Below are positions 34,845 to 42,448 of a DNA stretch of 64,000 nt, piece by piece. The DNA comes from Bacteroidales bacterium (lineage in GTDB: Bacteria; Bacteroidota; Bacteroidia; Bacteroidales; WCHB1-69). The position numbers were made by a program, and so were the translations under genes. A model generated the notes under the pieces. It was not told the DNA's origin and searched no databases. It saw only the letters and a program-made list of their open reading frames with translations. The DNA lies in NCBI GenBank assembly GCA_017633255.1, contig JAGBPS010000017.1:173626-237625 (forward strand), read 5' to 3'. Numbering within the stretch: the first letter of the stretch is position 1; the number at the start of each line of letters is the position of its first letter.

Positions 34845-36125
34845 CTACTCCAATTTCACTCGCTGATACCAGCGTTCCACCAAAATCAAGTTGAGTCCGA
34901 TCTGGAAATAATTCTGACGTATAAGGTTATTTTTCGTACTTCCCATACTGCCATACTCAAACATTAAGTTGAGAGCGCATTTGGAGTTGAATGTTTTGAA
35001 AGGCAAACCTAAACCGAAACTTACCGCAAAATCAGATATAGGAGTGTTATTGACTTGCATGTAGCCGGTGGAGTACTTGGCTCCCACGCGGATGGCGATG
35101 TTTTTGCTGAACTTGCCGGAACTGGGGTCGGGAATGAATTGTATACCTACATTGGTTATAACAGCATTGTGAAGGGAATCGGATGCTCCCATGAGAGAGA
35201 ACTTTGCCCAGTTTTGCCAAGTCACATCCAGTCCGACAGTGAGTTTGTCCTTGAAAGAATACATTAAACCACCACCTATTGATTGAGGCATGCGCAGGTT
35301 CCCTTTTTGGTTCAGAATGGAATAGGCGGTGTCATAGGTGACGACACTGCTGTATTCTCCGGTATATCTGTTTACCAAAGAATTACGTTTTACCCATACG
35401 TATGCCGCGTTTTCATACACCGCACCGACTCCTATCTGGTGGAATTCACCAATTTTGGTTACATATTGTATGCCGCCCTGCAAATAGATGCCGTCAATGT
35501 AATCATTCTGGGCGATTCTGTAATTGTAAAAATAATCTCCTGTGAATTCTTCGTATCGCTCAGATGAAAGCGTACCGAACAAGTAAGACACGTTCAAACC
35601 AATAGACAGACCTTTGCATATTTTGAAGGCATTGCCCCAGTACAGTTGCATCAGTCCGCCTGTTCCTGTGTATTTGTAATTCACAGTGCCAATGTTAGTT
35701 ATGTCTTTTGAATCAGTGATGTTATAGCCGCGGTCACTGAAAGGCAGGAAGCCGACACTGGTGCGCCAGTGTTTGGTTACCGGCAGACCAATGGCAATGT
35801 AGTTCAGTCTTCCGATGGTTCCTTTCTGCGATAATGTACTGGTTTTAAGATACATCGCTTTTACAGAAAAGGCGATGTCTCCCACGAACGAAAGTGAATC
35901 GAAAGCCGCGTATGAGGCAGGATTTCGGAAGTTGATATAAGCGTTGGACTGCATGGCGTAAAATACTCCACCCATAGAGGACAGGGTACCGTTGGTGTTG
36001 TTGTTGACGAGTCCCACGCCATAGCGGGAATAGGGAGAACTGATCTCATTTTGCGCAAAAATATCCATCCGCATCGCAGTGAGCAGAGTCAACAATATGA
36101 TTACAAATGCCTTATTTCTGTACAT
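34845..36125 (-). CDS. Outer-membrane beta-barrel protein (FadL/PorP-like)
   Basis: This 426-residue protein has a signal peptide (FVIILLTLLTAMRMDIFAQ) and then the SSPYSRYGVGLVN motif typical of Bacteroidota outer-membrane proteins with FadL-like barrels. The start at MYRNKAFV (36125) overlaps the coaX stop by 14 bp, which supports translational coupling. Its position next to coaX, a TPR gene and lptC is a recurrent order in the phylum. Function unknown. Confidence 0.82.
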   Translation of the reverse strand: MYRNKAFVIILLTLLTAMRMDIFAQNEISSPYSRYGVGLVNNNTNGTLSSMGGVFYAMQSNAYINFRNPASYAAFDSLSFVGDIAFSVKAMYLKTSTLSQKGTIGRLNYIAIGLPVTKHWRTSVGFLPFSDRGYNITDSKDITNIGTVNYKYTGTGGLMQLYWGNAFKICKGLSIGLNVSYLFGTLSSERYEEFTGDYFYNYRIAQNDYIDGIYLQGGIQYVTKIGEFHQIGVGAVYENAAYVWVKRNSLVNRYTGEYSSVVTYDTAYSILNQKGNLRMPQSIGGGLMYSFKDKLTVGLDVTWQNWAKFSLMGASDSLHNAVITNVGIQFIPDPSSGKFSKNIAIRVGAKYSTGYMQVNNTPISDFAVSFGLGLPFKTFNSKCALNLMFEYGSMGSTKNNLIRQNYFQIGLNLILVERWYQRVKLE

Positions 36126-36840
36126 TATAGCGCAAAATTTCATACAATCCCCAAAGTACATTATTTGGGGCTGCAAATATCGGAAATTTTATTGACTTTT
36201 GCAAGGGGTCTGCGTCACCCCCTGTCAGCAGTATTTTTACCTCTCCATATTGCTGCTGGTAAGCGGCAATCGTGCCTTCAATTTCAAAGCGTATCCCGTT
36301 CATCACTCCACTGAGAATCGACTCTTCGGTGGTGGCACCCACCAGCTTTTCCGCCTGTCGTTTTTCCACTTCGGGCAATTTTTTGGTATAATGTTTCAGG
36401 GCTTTGAACCTCATGCCGATACCTGGAGCAATAGAGCCACCCAAATATTCTTTTTTATTGTTGATGAAATCACAGACCAGGCAGGTGCCTAACTGGATGG
36501 ATAGCACATTTTGCCTAGGGTACATGCGGTATGCTCCTGCGGCATTGGCAATCCGGTCGGGACCTAAGGAGCTGGAAGTCTGATAGCAGATGCTGAAGGG
36601 TAGGGGTGTCGCAGTGGAAAGCACAAGCAAAGGACAGTGCTGGCGGATATAATTTTCCACCAGGGGTGAATATTTCCCCACAGCCGACAAAATGGCATGG
36701 GAAATTGAATGTTGTTTGAACAATTGTTCTATGCGGTTTGGAGTCAATTGGCGAAATTTTTGCAATTCGACGAGCTCTCCCGTCTCCGAAAAAACCGCCG
36801 CTTTATGCAATGTGTTGCCAATATCAATAATCAGGTACAT
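36112..36840 (-). CDS. coaX: Type III pantothenate kinase
   Basis: CoaX catalyses the first step of coenzyme A synthesis. Signatures: IDIGNTLHKAAVF for the phosphate loop, TSSSLGPDRIANAAGAY (GPDR), and GGSIAPGIGMRFKALKHYT near the middle. It is full length at 242 residues. It is the first gene of the lptC cluster. Its promoter region, about 80 bp, is duplicated upstream of the mntA-like gene at 41.2 kb. Confidence 0.94.
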   Translation of the reverse strand: MYLIIDIGNTLHKAAVFSETGELVELQKFRQLTPNRIEQLFKQHSISHAILSAVGKYSPLVENYIRQHCPLLVLSTATPLPFSICYQTSSSLGPDRIANAAGAYRMYPRQNVLSIQLGTCLVCDFINNKKEYLGGSIAPGIGMRFKALKHYTKKLPEVEKRQAEKLVGATTEESILSGVMNGIRFEIEGTIAAYQQQYGEVKILLTGGDADPLQKSIKFPIFAAPNNVLWGLYEILRYNVQK

Positions 36841-36857
36841 CTTACAAAATTAATGCT

Positions 36858-36866
36858 GCAAAGTTA
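36858..36866 (-). promoter_or_regulatory. coaX promoter (-7 box TAACTTTGC), duplicated sequence
   Basis: On the minus strand ATATTTG, TTTCGAGAAAAA and TAACTTTGC form a promoter 18-45 bp upstream of coaX. About 34 bp here match the mntA-like promoter at 41212-41245 with two differences. Confidence 0.75.
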
Positions 36867-36914
36867 CATGTTTTTCTCGAAACAAATATGGTTATGTGTT
36901 TTTGTCATTTTTTC

Positions 36915-36940
36915 TGTGAGGGTGTGTTTCATGTGGTAAA
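36915..36940 (-). repeat. Degenerate cassette-boundary element at the left end of the Rhs array
   Basis: TGTGAGGGTGTGTTTCATG then TGGTAAA resembles TGTGAAGGGTGGGTTCATG then GGGCAAA at 41275-41300, and it lies at a similar distance from the same promoter sequence. It marks the left limit of the array. Confidence 0.55.
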
Positions 36941-37040
36941 GATATTAATATTATTTATATCTCTGGCGGTTAAAGCCTGAATTATTAGAATAGTTCACAG
37001 CCAAGGCAATCAGCCCAATAAGGGCAACCCCCTACAGTTG

Positions 37041-37304
37041 TCATTCATCCTTTAACGGCAATAATGGCAATGCGCCTAACAGAGCACATCCTAACGAAAA
37101 AAAAGTTATATCAGGTAAATGATCAAAAACATATTCCCACGTGTTAGGTCTAGGCCTATTATAAGGCACAGGGCTCAGCCCCTTTCCCGCTGTTCCTGTT
37201 TTATAATCCATAAGCGAAAGGGCAAAAACAAATAAAAACAAAAAAAAATAGCCTCTAAGCCAACTGTAAAACCGTTTCCTCCGTTTATTTATCAGACTTT
37301 TCAT
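37041..37304 (-). CDS. Candidate immunity protein, two-helix membrane type (cassette 1)
   Basis: This 87-residue protein starts at MKSLINKRRKRF (37304) and overlaps the end of the upstream Rhs tip gene by 20 bp. It has two predicted helices (GYFFLFLFVFALSLMDY; ITFFSLGCALLGALPLLPL) around a loop with GTAGKGLSPVPYN. The loop resembles the TSGKGLGPLSW loop of the cassette 3 protein, so both may be related inner-membrane immunity proteins. The role is inferred from position. Confidence 0.65.
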   Translation of the reverse strand: MKSLINKRRKRFYSWLRGYFFLFLFVFALSLMDYKTGTAGKGLSPVPYNRPRPNTWEYVFDHLPDITFFSLGCALLGALPLLPLKDE

Positions 37305-38148
37305 TGTCGTTTGTATTTTGAAAAGATGTCTTTTGGTCAATTTTTTTATCGTCAAATAAAAGATTATTTTTTTCGCATTTGTCAAACATAAATTGGAAAA
37401 ACTGACTATATGAGTTTATCATGGGGTCAGGGACAGTCACATCAGGAGACCATTTTTGTTTATGCCCTACATATCCTAAACCTATTCCAATCGCTACTTT
37501 CCCCCAAGGATTATCGTACATTTTTAAACCTAATGAGTATAATTCTTCCCCACCTCTCATCGCATACGGCAAAATATCTGATGCGGCATATTGTCCAAAC
37601 AGACTACTTGTGATGGCAAGTCCGCCTGTTGCCGTGGCTTTTACAATGGGATCAAGGTATATATACACGCCAAAATATCCTGCAGACTCCGCCCATGCCC
37701 TTTCGTATTTGGACGGAGCTGGGCGAATCTCACCTTGATGAGATGTATTTTGTTTTGTTGATTGTTGGAAAACAGTTTTTTTCAATTCAACTTCCGGCAG
37801 TTCCTTCGGATTCACATACGTGGATTGCCTTGCATTAAAATAATTAAATGGCACTCCGTCCGATGTATATTCAGTGGTGTTTTCTATCCCTTCCAACCCC
37901 TCTACATCAACGAGAAGTATCGGAGAGCAACTGGCAAATTGGAACGGAGTCATCATTGGATAGTCTTTCGTGAGCGGGTCAACTCCCCAGAATCTCGCAA
38001 TACGAGTGTCATACATACGAAATCCATAGTTCTGAAAAGCCCCGTTTTCATATACCTCATTATCACCCTCTTGCCCGTTGAAAAAGTACCGATATCCCCC
38101 GATATTGGGACTGGTGAAATTTTGGCTATATGTGAGGAATGATTTCAT
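37285..38148 (-). CDS. Orphan Rhs C-terminal tip, cassette 1
   Basis: This 287-residue frame starts MKSFLTYSQNFT and enters the Rhs core motif at the recombination site (PNIGGYRYFFNGQEGDNE). The core continues with a diverged YGFRMYDTRIARFWGVDPL. The variable region has hydrophobic helices (ATATGGLAITSSLFGQYAA; WGKVAIGIGLGYVG) that could be pore-forming or translocation segments; I do not recognise a toxin family. No Rhs body precedes it. Its initiating ATG is part of a boundary element found before other cassettes. Confidence 0.75.
   Translation of the reverse strand: MKSFLTYSQNFTSPNIGGYRYFFNGQEGDNEVYENGAFQNYGFRMYDTRIARFWGVDPLTKDYPMMTPFQFASCSPILLVDVEGLEGIENTTEYTSDGVPFNYFNARQSTYVNPKELPEVELKKTVFQQSTKQNTSHQGEIRPAPSKYERAWAESAGYFGVYIYLDPIVKATATGGLAITSSLFGQYAASDILPYAMRGGEELYSLGLKMYDNPWGKVAIGIGLGYVGHKQKWSPDVTVPDPMINSYSQFFQFMFDKCEKNNLLFDDKKIDQKTSFQNTNDNEKSDK
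38085..38112 (-). repeat. Recombination-site-like 28-bp element, cassette 1 (one arm mutated)
   Basis: Read on the minus strand: left arm AGTCCCAATAT (one change from AGTACCAATAT), centre CGGGGG, right arm ATATCGGTACT. Confidence 0.75.
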
Positions 38149-38154
38149 GGGGCA
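38113..38154 (-). repeat. Cassette-boundary element before cassette 1
   Basis: GCCCCATGAA begins this roughly 40-bp element on the minus strand; CTCACATA and AAAATT follow at the same offsets as in the copies at 42394, 41264 and 48075. Its ATG initiates the cassette 1 frame. It begins 3 bp after the stop of the neighbouring immunity gene. Confidence 0.65.
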
Positions 38155-38157
38155 ATA

Positions 38158-38733
38158 TTACATATAAATTATCATTTTTTGGTCAATATAATCTAAACAA
38201 CTGTCAAATGGTGCCGTAACATAATTGACATATTCACCACCAGACAAACGGACAACTGCTTGCGCTCTGTTTTCTTTGCTGTTTTGTCTTGCTGGATTAA
38301 GTATCTCTATGTCATTAATAGAATTTCTGGATGCTAATATATATTTTCCATCTGAAGTAAGCTCCAAAAACAATTTTTCATTTTGTGGATTATATAAAAA
38401 TCTCATTCTGAAAAGTCCCGAGAACACGCTGTCTTCACTATTAATCTGAAAAAATGTTTTTCCCTCATTCAGAACAAGTTCCCATTGTCCGTGACCGTCT
38501 CTAATGTTAACCTGTTCGTTTGAGTGATATACTGGAAAATCTATATTGCCTTTTTCACTGATTAGCATTGAATAACTTGTGAAATTTCGGTAGTATACAC
38601 AGGAATCCCCATTAATACGTATACGAAAAACGGTCCAAACACCATCTAATTCATTTTTAATTTGTTTGGATGAACAGCTGATTAAAGCGACTAACAAAAA
38701 CAAGTATATAATACGATAATGTATTCCTTTCAT
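38158..38733 (-). CDS. Candidate lipoprotein immunity protein (cassette 2)
   Basis: This 191-residue protein has a lipoprotein signal (FLLVALISCSS, Cys20) and a beta-rich mature part. ATGA overlaps the stop of the cassette 2 tip by 4 bp, so it is translated with it. A lipid-anchored immunity protein suggests the matching toxin acts in the periplasm, but I do not recognise either partner. The fold of WTVFRIRINGD ... GQWELVLNEGKTFFQIN resembles lipocalin-like lipoproteins. Confidence 0.68.
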   Translation of the reverse strand: MKGIHYRIIYLFLLVALISCSSKQIKNELDGVWTVFRIRINGDSCVYYRNFTSYSMLISEKGNIDFPVYHSNEQVNIRDGHGQWELVLNEGKTFFQINSEDSVFSGLFRMRFLYNPQNEKLFLELTSDGKYILASRNSINDIEILNPARQNSKENRAQAVVRLSGGEYVNYVTAPFDSCLDYIDQKMIIYM

Positions 38734-39677
38734 TCCTCTGATTGTTGAATGTTTTTCTTTGAAATACTATTGAATATTTTCATTCCAATTTTACCTATCA
38801 TTGGATCATCTGTATTGTTCTCTCCCTGAAGAATAACATTCATTATGTTTGTAATTGATTGAATGTTTCTGTACTCATTTGGAATAATTTCAGGCTTGTG
38901 TTCTAGAGCCTCATTAATGTCTCGAAGCACGTAATCAATATATTTTTTCTGTTTTTCTATAATCCTATTTTCATAAAATGCTGTAATACTAATATATTGT
39001 TCTACTAACACATTCAGAATATCTATGGCTAATATGCCTCTAGCCCATTTCCCTGTTGACGGACTTGCACTTGAAACGTTTCTGTTTGCATATCTTTTGT
39101 CATCAAGGGTGTAATTTGATGATTTTGTTTTGGGATTTTCAATTTTGTGATCTGTGGGATTGTATGAAGGGTCAACGGCTCCATACGTATTATCAATACT
39201 GCCCATTGGAATGTCCGTAGCACCATGCAAAACATATATAGGTGAAACCATTGTGGAAATGCCAATGTCTTTTTGGTTGGTTTCAGAATTATATGTCCAA
39301 TTTTGTGGGTAAGAAGCCGCATTTTCCCATCGTTTCCTATTAATCCATAAAAAATTGGAAACTTTCAAATGAACACCTCCTTGTTTAAATTCAAATCTCG
39401 ATTTATTTGCATCAAGATACTCTGATCCTTCCATATCCAAACCTTCAATCACCCTGTTCTCCGCAAACGCATACGTGCTATTCCACGGGTATTTTGCTGC
39501 AAGTGGGTCCACACTCCAAAAACGACCTAAACGTGCATCGTGCATGCGGTATTCGAAGGCGAAAAGACTATTATCTCCAAACATCTCATTATCACCCTCT
39601 TGCCCGTTAAAAAAGTACCGATATCCCCCGATATTGGTACTGGGTGATTTTGGGCTGGTTTTATCGGATAGTTTCAT
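38730..39677 (-). CDS. Orphan Rhs C-terminal tip, cassette 2
   Basis: The 315-residue frame from ATG 39677 begins MKLSDKTSPKSP and crosses the 28-bp site into STNIGGYRYFFNGQEGDNE. An upstream ATG at 39722 is also open, but 39677 is at the same 12-codon offset before the site as in two other cassettes. The core is a diverged version (FAFEYRMHDARLGRFWSVDPL). The 210-residue variable region, rich in N, K and Y, is not recognised; its last about 100 residues look alpha-helical. Confidence 0.72.
   Translation of the reverse strand: MKLSDKTSPKSPSTNIGGYRYFFNGQEGDNEMFGDNSLFAFEYRMHDARLGRFWSVDPLAAKYPWNSTYAFAENRVIEGLDMEGSEYLDANKSRFEFKQGGVHLKVSNFLWINRKRWENAASYPQNWTYNSETNQKDIGISTMVSPIYVLHGATDIPMGSIDNTYGAVDPSYNPTDHKIENPKTKSSNYTLDDKRYANRNVSSASPSTGKWARGILAIDILNVLVEQYISITAFYENRIIEKQKKYIDYVLRDINEALEHKPEIIPNEYRNIQSITNIMNVILQGENNTDDPMIGKIGMKIFNSISKKNIQQSEE
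39614..39641 (-). repeat. Recombination-site-like 28-bp element, cassette 2
   Basis: Identical to the site in the full-length rhs gene: arm AGTACCAATAT, centre CGGGGG, arm ATATCGGTACT, on the minus strand. Confidence 0.82.
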
Positions 39678-39705
39678 GGAAAGCATATTACGACATGTGC
39701 TAATT

Positions 39706-39909
39706 TTATTTTTTTTCGTCATCTATAGCATCAACAATAAAAAAAGCTGTTACTATTGAAGCTAATATTGTAATCCAAGAATATTTTATTATTTCCAGCC
39801 ATGATAAAGGCCCTAAACCTTTTCCACTCGTATAATGAAGTGCCAATGAGAATATAATGAATAATATTAATGACAATGCCATCAATAATTTAATCCTTTT
39901 CTTTTTCAT
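39706..39909 (-). CDS. Candidate immunity protein, two-helix membrane type (cassette 3)
   Basis: This 67-residue protein overlaps the end of the cassette 3 tip gene by 20 bp, the same overlap as in cassette 1. Two helices (LLMALSLILFIIFSLALHY; ITILASIVTAFFIVDAI) flank a TSGKGLGPLSW loop like the cassette 1 protein. It is probably an inner-membrane immunity protein by position and topology. Confidence 0.65.
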   Translation of the reverse strand: MKKKRIKLLMALSLILFIIFSLALHYTSGKGLGPLSWLEIIKYSWITILASIVTAFFIVDAIDDEKK

Positions 39910-40675
39910 AATTCTTTTTTATTCCACTTATTGTTGTACGGAATGATGAATACACTGTTGAAACATAATTTGCTGATTTCATTACAGTCTTAGTAGTCCC
40001 CTGTACTGCTTTGGCTGATTGTCCTGTAAATAATCCCACAAAGGAGACCAATTTGTCTGTTTGACTTACTTCATTCCCATATATGTCTTTGTCAAAAATA
40101 ATGGTTAAAAGGTTGCTGCTAGTACCTATCCCTGGGTGAAACAATGCCAAGCCTTGTGCATAAGGTTCCATCCCCTTTGCGAATTTCCTATCCCAAGCAT
40201 CCCCATAGCCCTCCAATGGGTCTGGTTTGTATGGCGAAGCCACCATCATGTCAAGTCTGTGGAATCCATTAGATATTTTCTCTTTCAGTTCCTGCATTTT
40301 TCCACCTTTAGGAGGCTCAGTAAGACTGATAAAAGGCTTAAACTCCAGCTTCAAATCCTGCTTAAAATCCATTTCAGTTCCAGTCAGAAGTGAAGATGTT
40401 TCTGATGCCTCCTCCCCGTCTGGGTCCATCAACATTATCGGATTCCCAATACAGAACACAAATGGACTGACTCCAGGATACTCACTCCACTTCGGATCAA
40501 CACTCCACCACCTGCCTAAGCGACTGTCGTATTGGCGGAATTCGTAGCCAAAATTCGCCACTTCTCCAAACACTTCATTATCACCCTCTTGTCCGTTGAA
40601 AAAGTACCGATATCCCCCGATATTGGTACTTTTTGTATATTCTTGATTATAAATACATTGTAACTCCATCGGCAT
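39890..40675 (-). CDS. Orphan Rhs C-terminal tip, cassette 3
   Basis: This frame starts MPMELQCIYNQEYTK (a second ATG two codons in, at 40669, is equally possible) and passes through the site into a well-conserved core: GYEFRQYDSRLGRWWSVDPKW, then NPIMLMDPDGEE. The variable region (about residues 95-261) includes GYGDAWDRKFAKGMEPYAQGLALF and GNEVSQTDKLVSFVGLFTGQSA. No catalytic motif is recognised. The truncated hepT remnant lies about 55 bp upstream. Confidence 0.72.
   Translation of the reverse strand: MPMELQCIYNQEYTKSTNIGGYRYFFNGQEGDNEVFGEVANFGYEFRQYDSRLGRWWSVDPKWSEYPGVSPFVFCIGNPIMLMDPDGEEASETSSLLTGTEMDFKQDLKLEFKPFISLTEPPKGGKMQELKEKISNGFHRLDMMVASPYKPDPLEGYGDAWDRKFAKGMEPYAQGLALFHPGIGTSSNLLTIIFDKDIYGNEVSQTDKLVSFVGLFTGQSAKAVQGTTKTVMKSANYVSTVYSSFRTTISGIKKNYEKEKD
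40603..40630 (-). repeat. Recombination-site-like 28-bp element, cassette 3
   Basis: Same 28 bp as at 46647 (inverted orientation relative to it). It lies about 13-15 codons after the cassette's ATG. Confidence 0.82.
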
Positions 40676-40731
40676 TGATGACTCTTTGGCGGAGTGGCAT
40701 TTAAGAATAATTTATCTTGAATTAATATTCT

Positions 40732-40905
40732 CTATTTCATATAAGCGGCTTCTCCAATAATCTCCACATTCTTCATCACTGAATAATACGTCCGCTTGTC
40801 AGCCATATGCATTTCAAGGGTATATCCCTCCATGAACATTGCTATGTTGTCAGCATGTTCAATGATATCCTCCAACCTGCCTTTATCTCTTGTTCGTTCT
40901 CTCAT
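40732..40905 (-). pseudogene. hepT: Truncated HepT-like HEPN toxin gene
   Basis: Only 57 residues remain, from MRERTRDKGRLEDIIEH to VEIIGEAAYMK. This is the N-terminal half of a DUF86/HepT protein, which is normally about 110-140 residues with the RNase R-X4-6-H motif near its end; that part is gone. It overlaps the mntA-like stop by 23 bp, the usual coupled layout. The break faces cassette 3, so the array probably removed the 3' half. Confidence 0.8.
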
Positions 40906-41191
40906 AAATCAATTTTTTATCGCGGTTTACGCTTTCTATAGCGTATGGACGAAGAGAGCCTTCTTCTACCAAATCCACATCTCTGCCTAACAGGGTTCTC
41001 AAGTCCATATAGATTTTACCCATTGTGAACAAAGTGAACGGCTGCTCGGAACGGTCTGGTACAAACAAAATATCTACATCACTCTTGGTTGTTTCCTCTC
41101 CCCGAGCGTAGGAGCCAAACAACCATGCCTTCAAAACAGGCTGGGTTTTGAAGTATTCGGCTAATACTTTTTGCATTTCAAGAGTGCTCAT
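40883..41191 (-). CDS. mntA: MntA-like minimal nucleotidyltransferase
   Basis: MntA proteins adenylylate and neutralise HepT toxins (type VII toxin-antitoxin). The 102-residue protein has the nucleotidyltransferase motif LFGSYARGEETTKSDVDILF and a third Asp in LLGRDVDLVEE. I start it at MSTLEMQKVL (41191) because the promoter lies in the longer frame. Its toxin partner is truncated, so it now seems to be an antitoxin without an active toxin. Confidence 0.85.
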   Translation of the reverse strand: MSTLEMQKVLAEYFKTQPVLKAWLFGSYARGEETTKSDVDILFVPDRSEQPFTLFTMGKIYMDLRTLLGRDVDLVEEGSLRPYAIESVNRDKKLIYERTNKR

Positions 41192-41211
41192 AAACGATGT
41201 TTTTTGTTGCC

Positions 41212-41245
41212 GCAAAGTTACATATTTTTCTCGAAACAAATATAG
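41212..41245 (-). promoter_or_regulatory. mntA promoter, near-identical to the coaX promoter
   Basis: TAACTTTGC (41212-41220, minus strand) preceded by TTTCGAGAAAAA and ATATTTG. About 34 bp match the coaX promoter at 36858-36891 with two differences. Confidence 0.75.
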
Positions 41246-41263
41246 TCAAGTATATTTTATTAT

Positions 41264-41300
41264 TTTGGGCGGTATGTGAAGGGTGGGTTCATGGGGCAAA
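41264..41300 (-). repeat. Cassette-boundary element without a site
   Basis: TTTGCCCCATGAACCC, then TTCACATACCGCCCAAAAT on the minus strand. It begins 7 bp after the immunity gene stop of cassette 4. Unlike other copies, it is followed by the mntA promoter and not by a 28-bp site. Confidence 0.7.
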
Positions 41301-41307
41301 TGGAAGT

Positions 41308-41580
41308 TTAATAATTGGTATTACATCTTGTTTTTTTCCCCAACTCATATAACTTGTCACATATTTTTACAATGTCCATTTTCAGCGATATACTTGATTC
41401 CAATCCCATATTTGTGCAAGCAAGTTTTTCCAGACATAATTCAAGTGATAATTTTTTGTCAATATTTTTCTTTATCAGCGGAACATATTGTTCGTATTCT
41501 TGATTTTGTATAGCACAAGGGACATCTAACGGATTCCACTGGGCCATAATGTCATTAATTGTTCTATCCAAGTTGTCCAT
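41308..41580 (-). CDS. Candidate immunity protein (cassette 4), DUF1871-like
   Basis: This is a 90-residue cytoplasmic-type protein with no signal or helix for membranes. INDIMAQWNPLDVPCAIQNQEYEQYVPLI resembles the start of DUF1871 proteins (INEWDPxxL ... DEY). It starts 12 bp after the cassette 4 tip stop. A soluble immunity protein fits a toxin acting in the cytoplasm, as expected for an RNase-like tip. Confidence 0.7.
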   Translation of the reverse strand: MDNLDRTINDIMAQWNPLDVPCAIQNQEYEQYVPLIKKNIDKKLSLELCLEKLACTNMGLESSISLKMDIVKICDKLYELGKKTRCNTNY

Positions 41581-41592
41581 ATATTACATTGT

Positions 41593-42429
41593 TTATGGTA
41601 TAAATATTCCTCCCTTATCTTCTGCAGAACTAAATACAGTTATTATCTTTCCTTGTTTGTTTGTTACAACAGTATTCTCTCCCAATTTGTAGTGAATCTG
41701 TGACCCATATCGTCCCATTTTTTCAACCTTTTCACCTTTGACAACTATGTTCATCACATCTGGCTGAGAAAAACCTCTTTTGAGTGCTTGTTCAGCCCCA
41801 TGTGTAGTATACCCCGTAACTCTTTTATTAAATATAATTGTTGTAAATTTGCTTGATACGTTTTTTACGATGGAGGACATGACAGTTTTCCCGAGAAAGA
41901 CAAAATCCTCTACATTAATAGGAGAGTAATCAATTCTACCTGATGCAGGTTGTTTATATGGAACAGGATAGTTATTATATGTAGTATTGTAAACCTGAAC
42001 ACGATCACCAACTTGAACCTTGACTTTTTGATCATTATCTGTGAAAACAAAACCTTGTTCTTTCATCAGATCGATAGCCTTTTCGTAACTGACTCCTGCA
42101 TCTTTATGTAAAGTCCATGCATTATCCCCTTGTTGAGCTATCCAACCTCCTTTCCCATCAGGTTCCCATGCTTCCTCTCCTTTCAAATCGGCCAGCATCA
42201 CCGGACTCCCATTGCAGAACACAAACGGACTAACACCCGGGTACTCATTCCACTTCGGATCAACACTCCACCACCTGCCCAAGCGGCTGTCGTATTGCCT
42301 GAATTCGTAGCCAAAATTCGCCACTTCTCCAAACACTTCATTATCACCCTCTTGTCCGTTGAAAAAGTACCGATATCCCCCGATATTGGTACTGGGTGAT
42401 TTTGGGCGATATGTAAGGGGTGGGTTCAT
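41593..42429 (-). CDS. Orphan Rhs C-terminal tip, cassette 4 (DUF4258/BECR-like RNase candidate)
   Basis: The 278-residue frame starts MNPPLTYRPKSP in the boundary element, crosses the site, and has the conserved core to NGSPVMLADLKGEE. The final about 75 residues (TTHGAEQALKRGFSQPDVMNIV, then YGSQIHYKLGENTVVTN, ITVFSS) resemble DUF4258-type small proteins of the BECR RNase fold, which includes many polymorphic toxins. The RNase call is inference from this pattern. Confidence 0.75.
   Translation of the reverse strand: MNPPLTYRPKSPSTNIGGYRYFFNGQEGDNEVFGEVANFGYEFRQYDSRLGRWWSVDPKWNEYPGVSPFVFCNGSPVMLADLKGEEAWEPDGKGGWIAQQGDNAWTLHKDAGVSYEKAIDLMKEQGFVFTDNDQKVKVQVGDRVQVYNTTYNNYPVPYKQPASGRIDYSPINVEDFVFLGKTVMSSIVKNVSSKFTTIIFNKRVTGYTTHGAEQALKRGFSQPDVMNIVVKGEKVEKMGRYGSQIHYKLGENTVVTNKQGKIITVFSSAEDKGGIFIP
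42366..42393 (-). repeat. Recombination-site-like 28-bp element, cassette 4
   Basis: Identical 28-bp site on the minus strand. Confidence 0.82.
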
Positions 42430-42436
42430 GGGGAAA
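42394..42436 (-). repeat. Cassette-boundary element before cassette 4
   Basis: CCCCATGAACCCACCCC then TTACATATCGCCCAAAATCACCC on the minus strand, abutting the 28-bp site. It supplies the ATG of cassette 4 and follows the cassette 5 immunity gene by 12 bp. Confidence 0.75.
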
Positions 42437-42448
42437 TTCGAATTGTCA

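Noticed and set aside
39677..39722. Longer start of the cassette 2 tip at 39722
   Set aside because: It overlaps the tail of the neighbouring immunity gene, while ATG 39677 sits at the same offset before the site as in cassettes 1 and 4. Not excluded.
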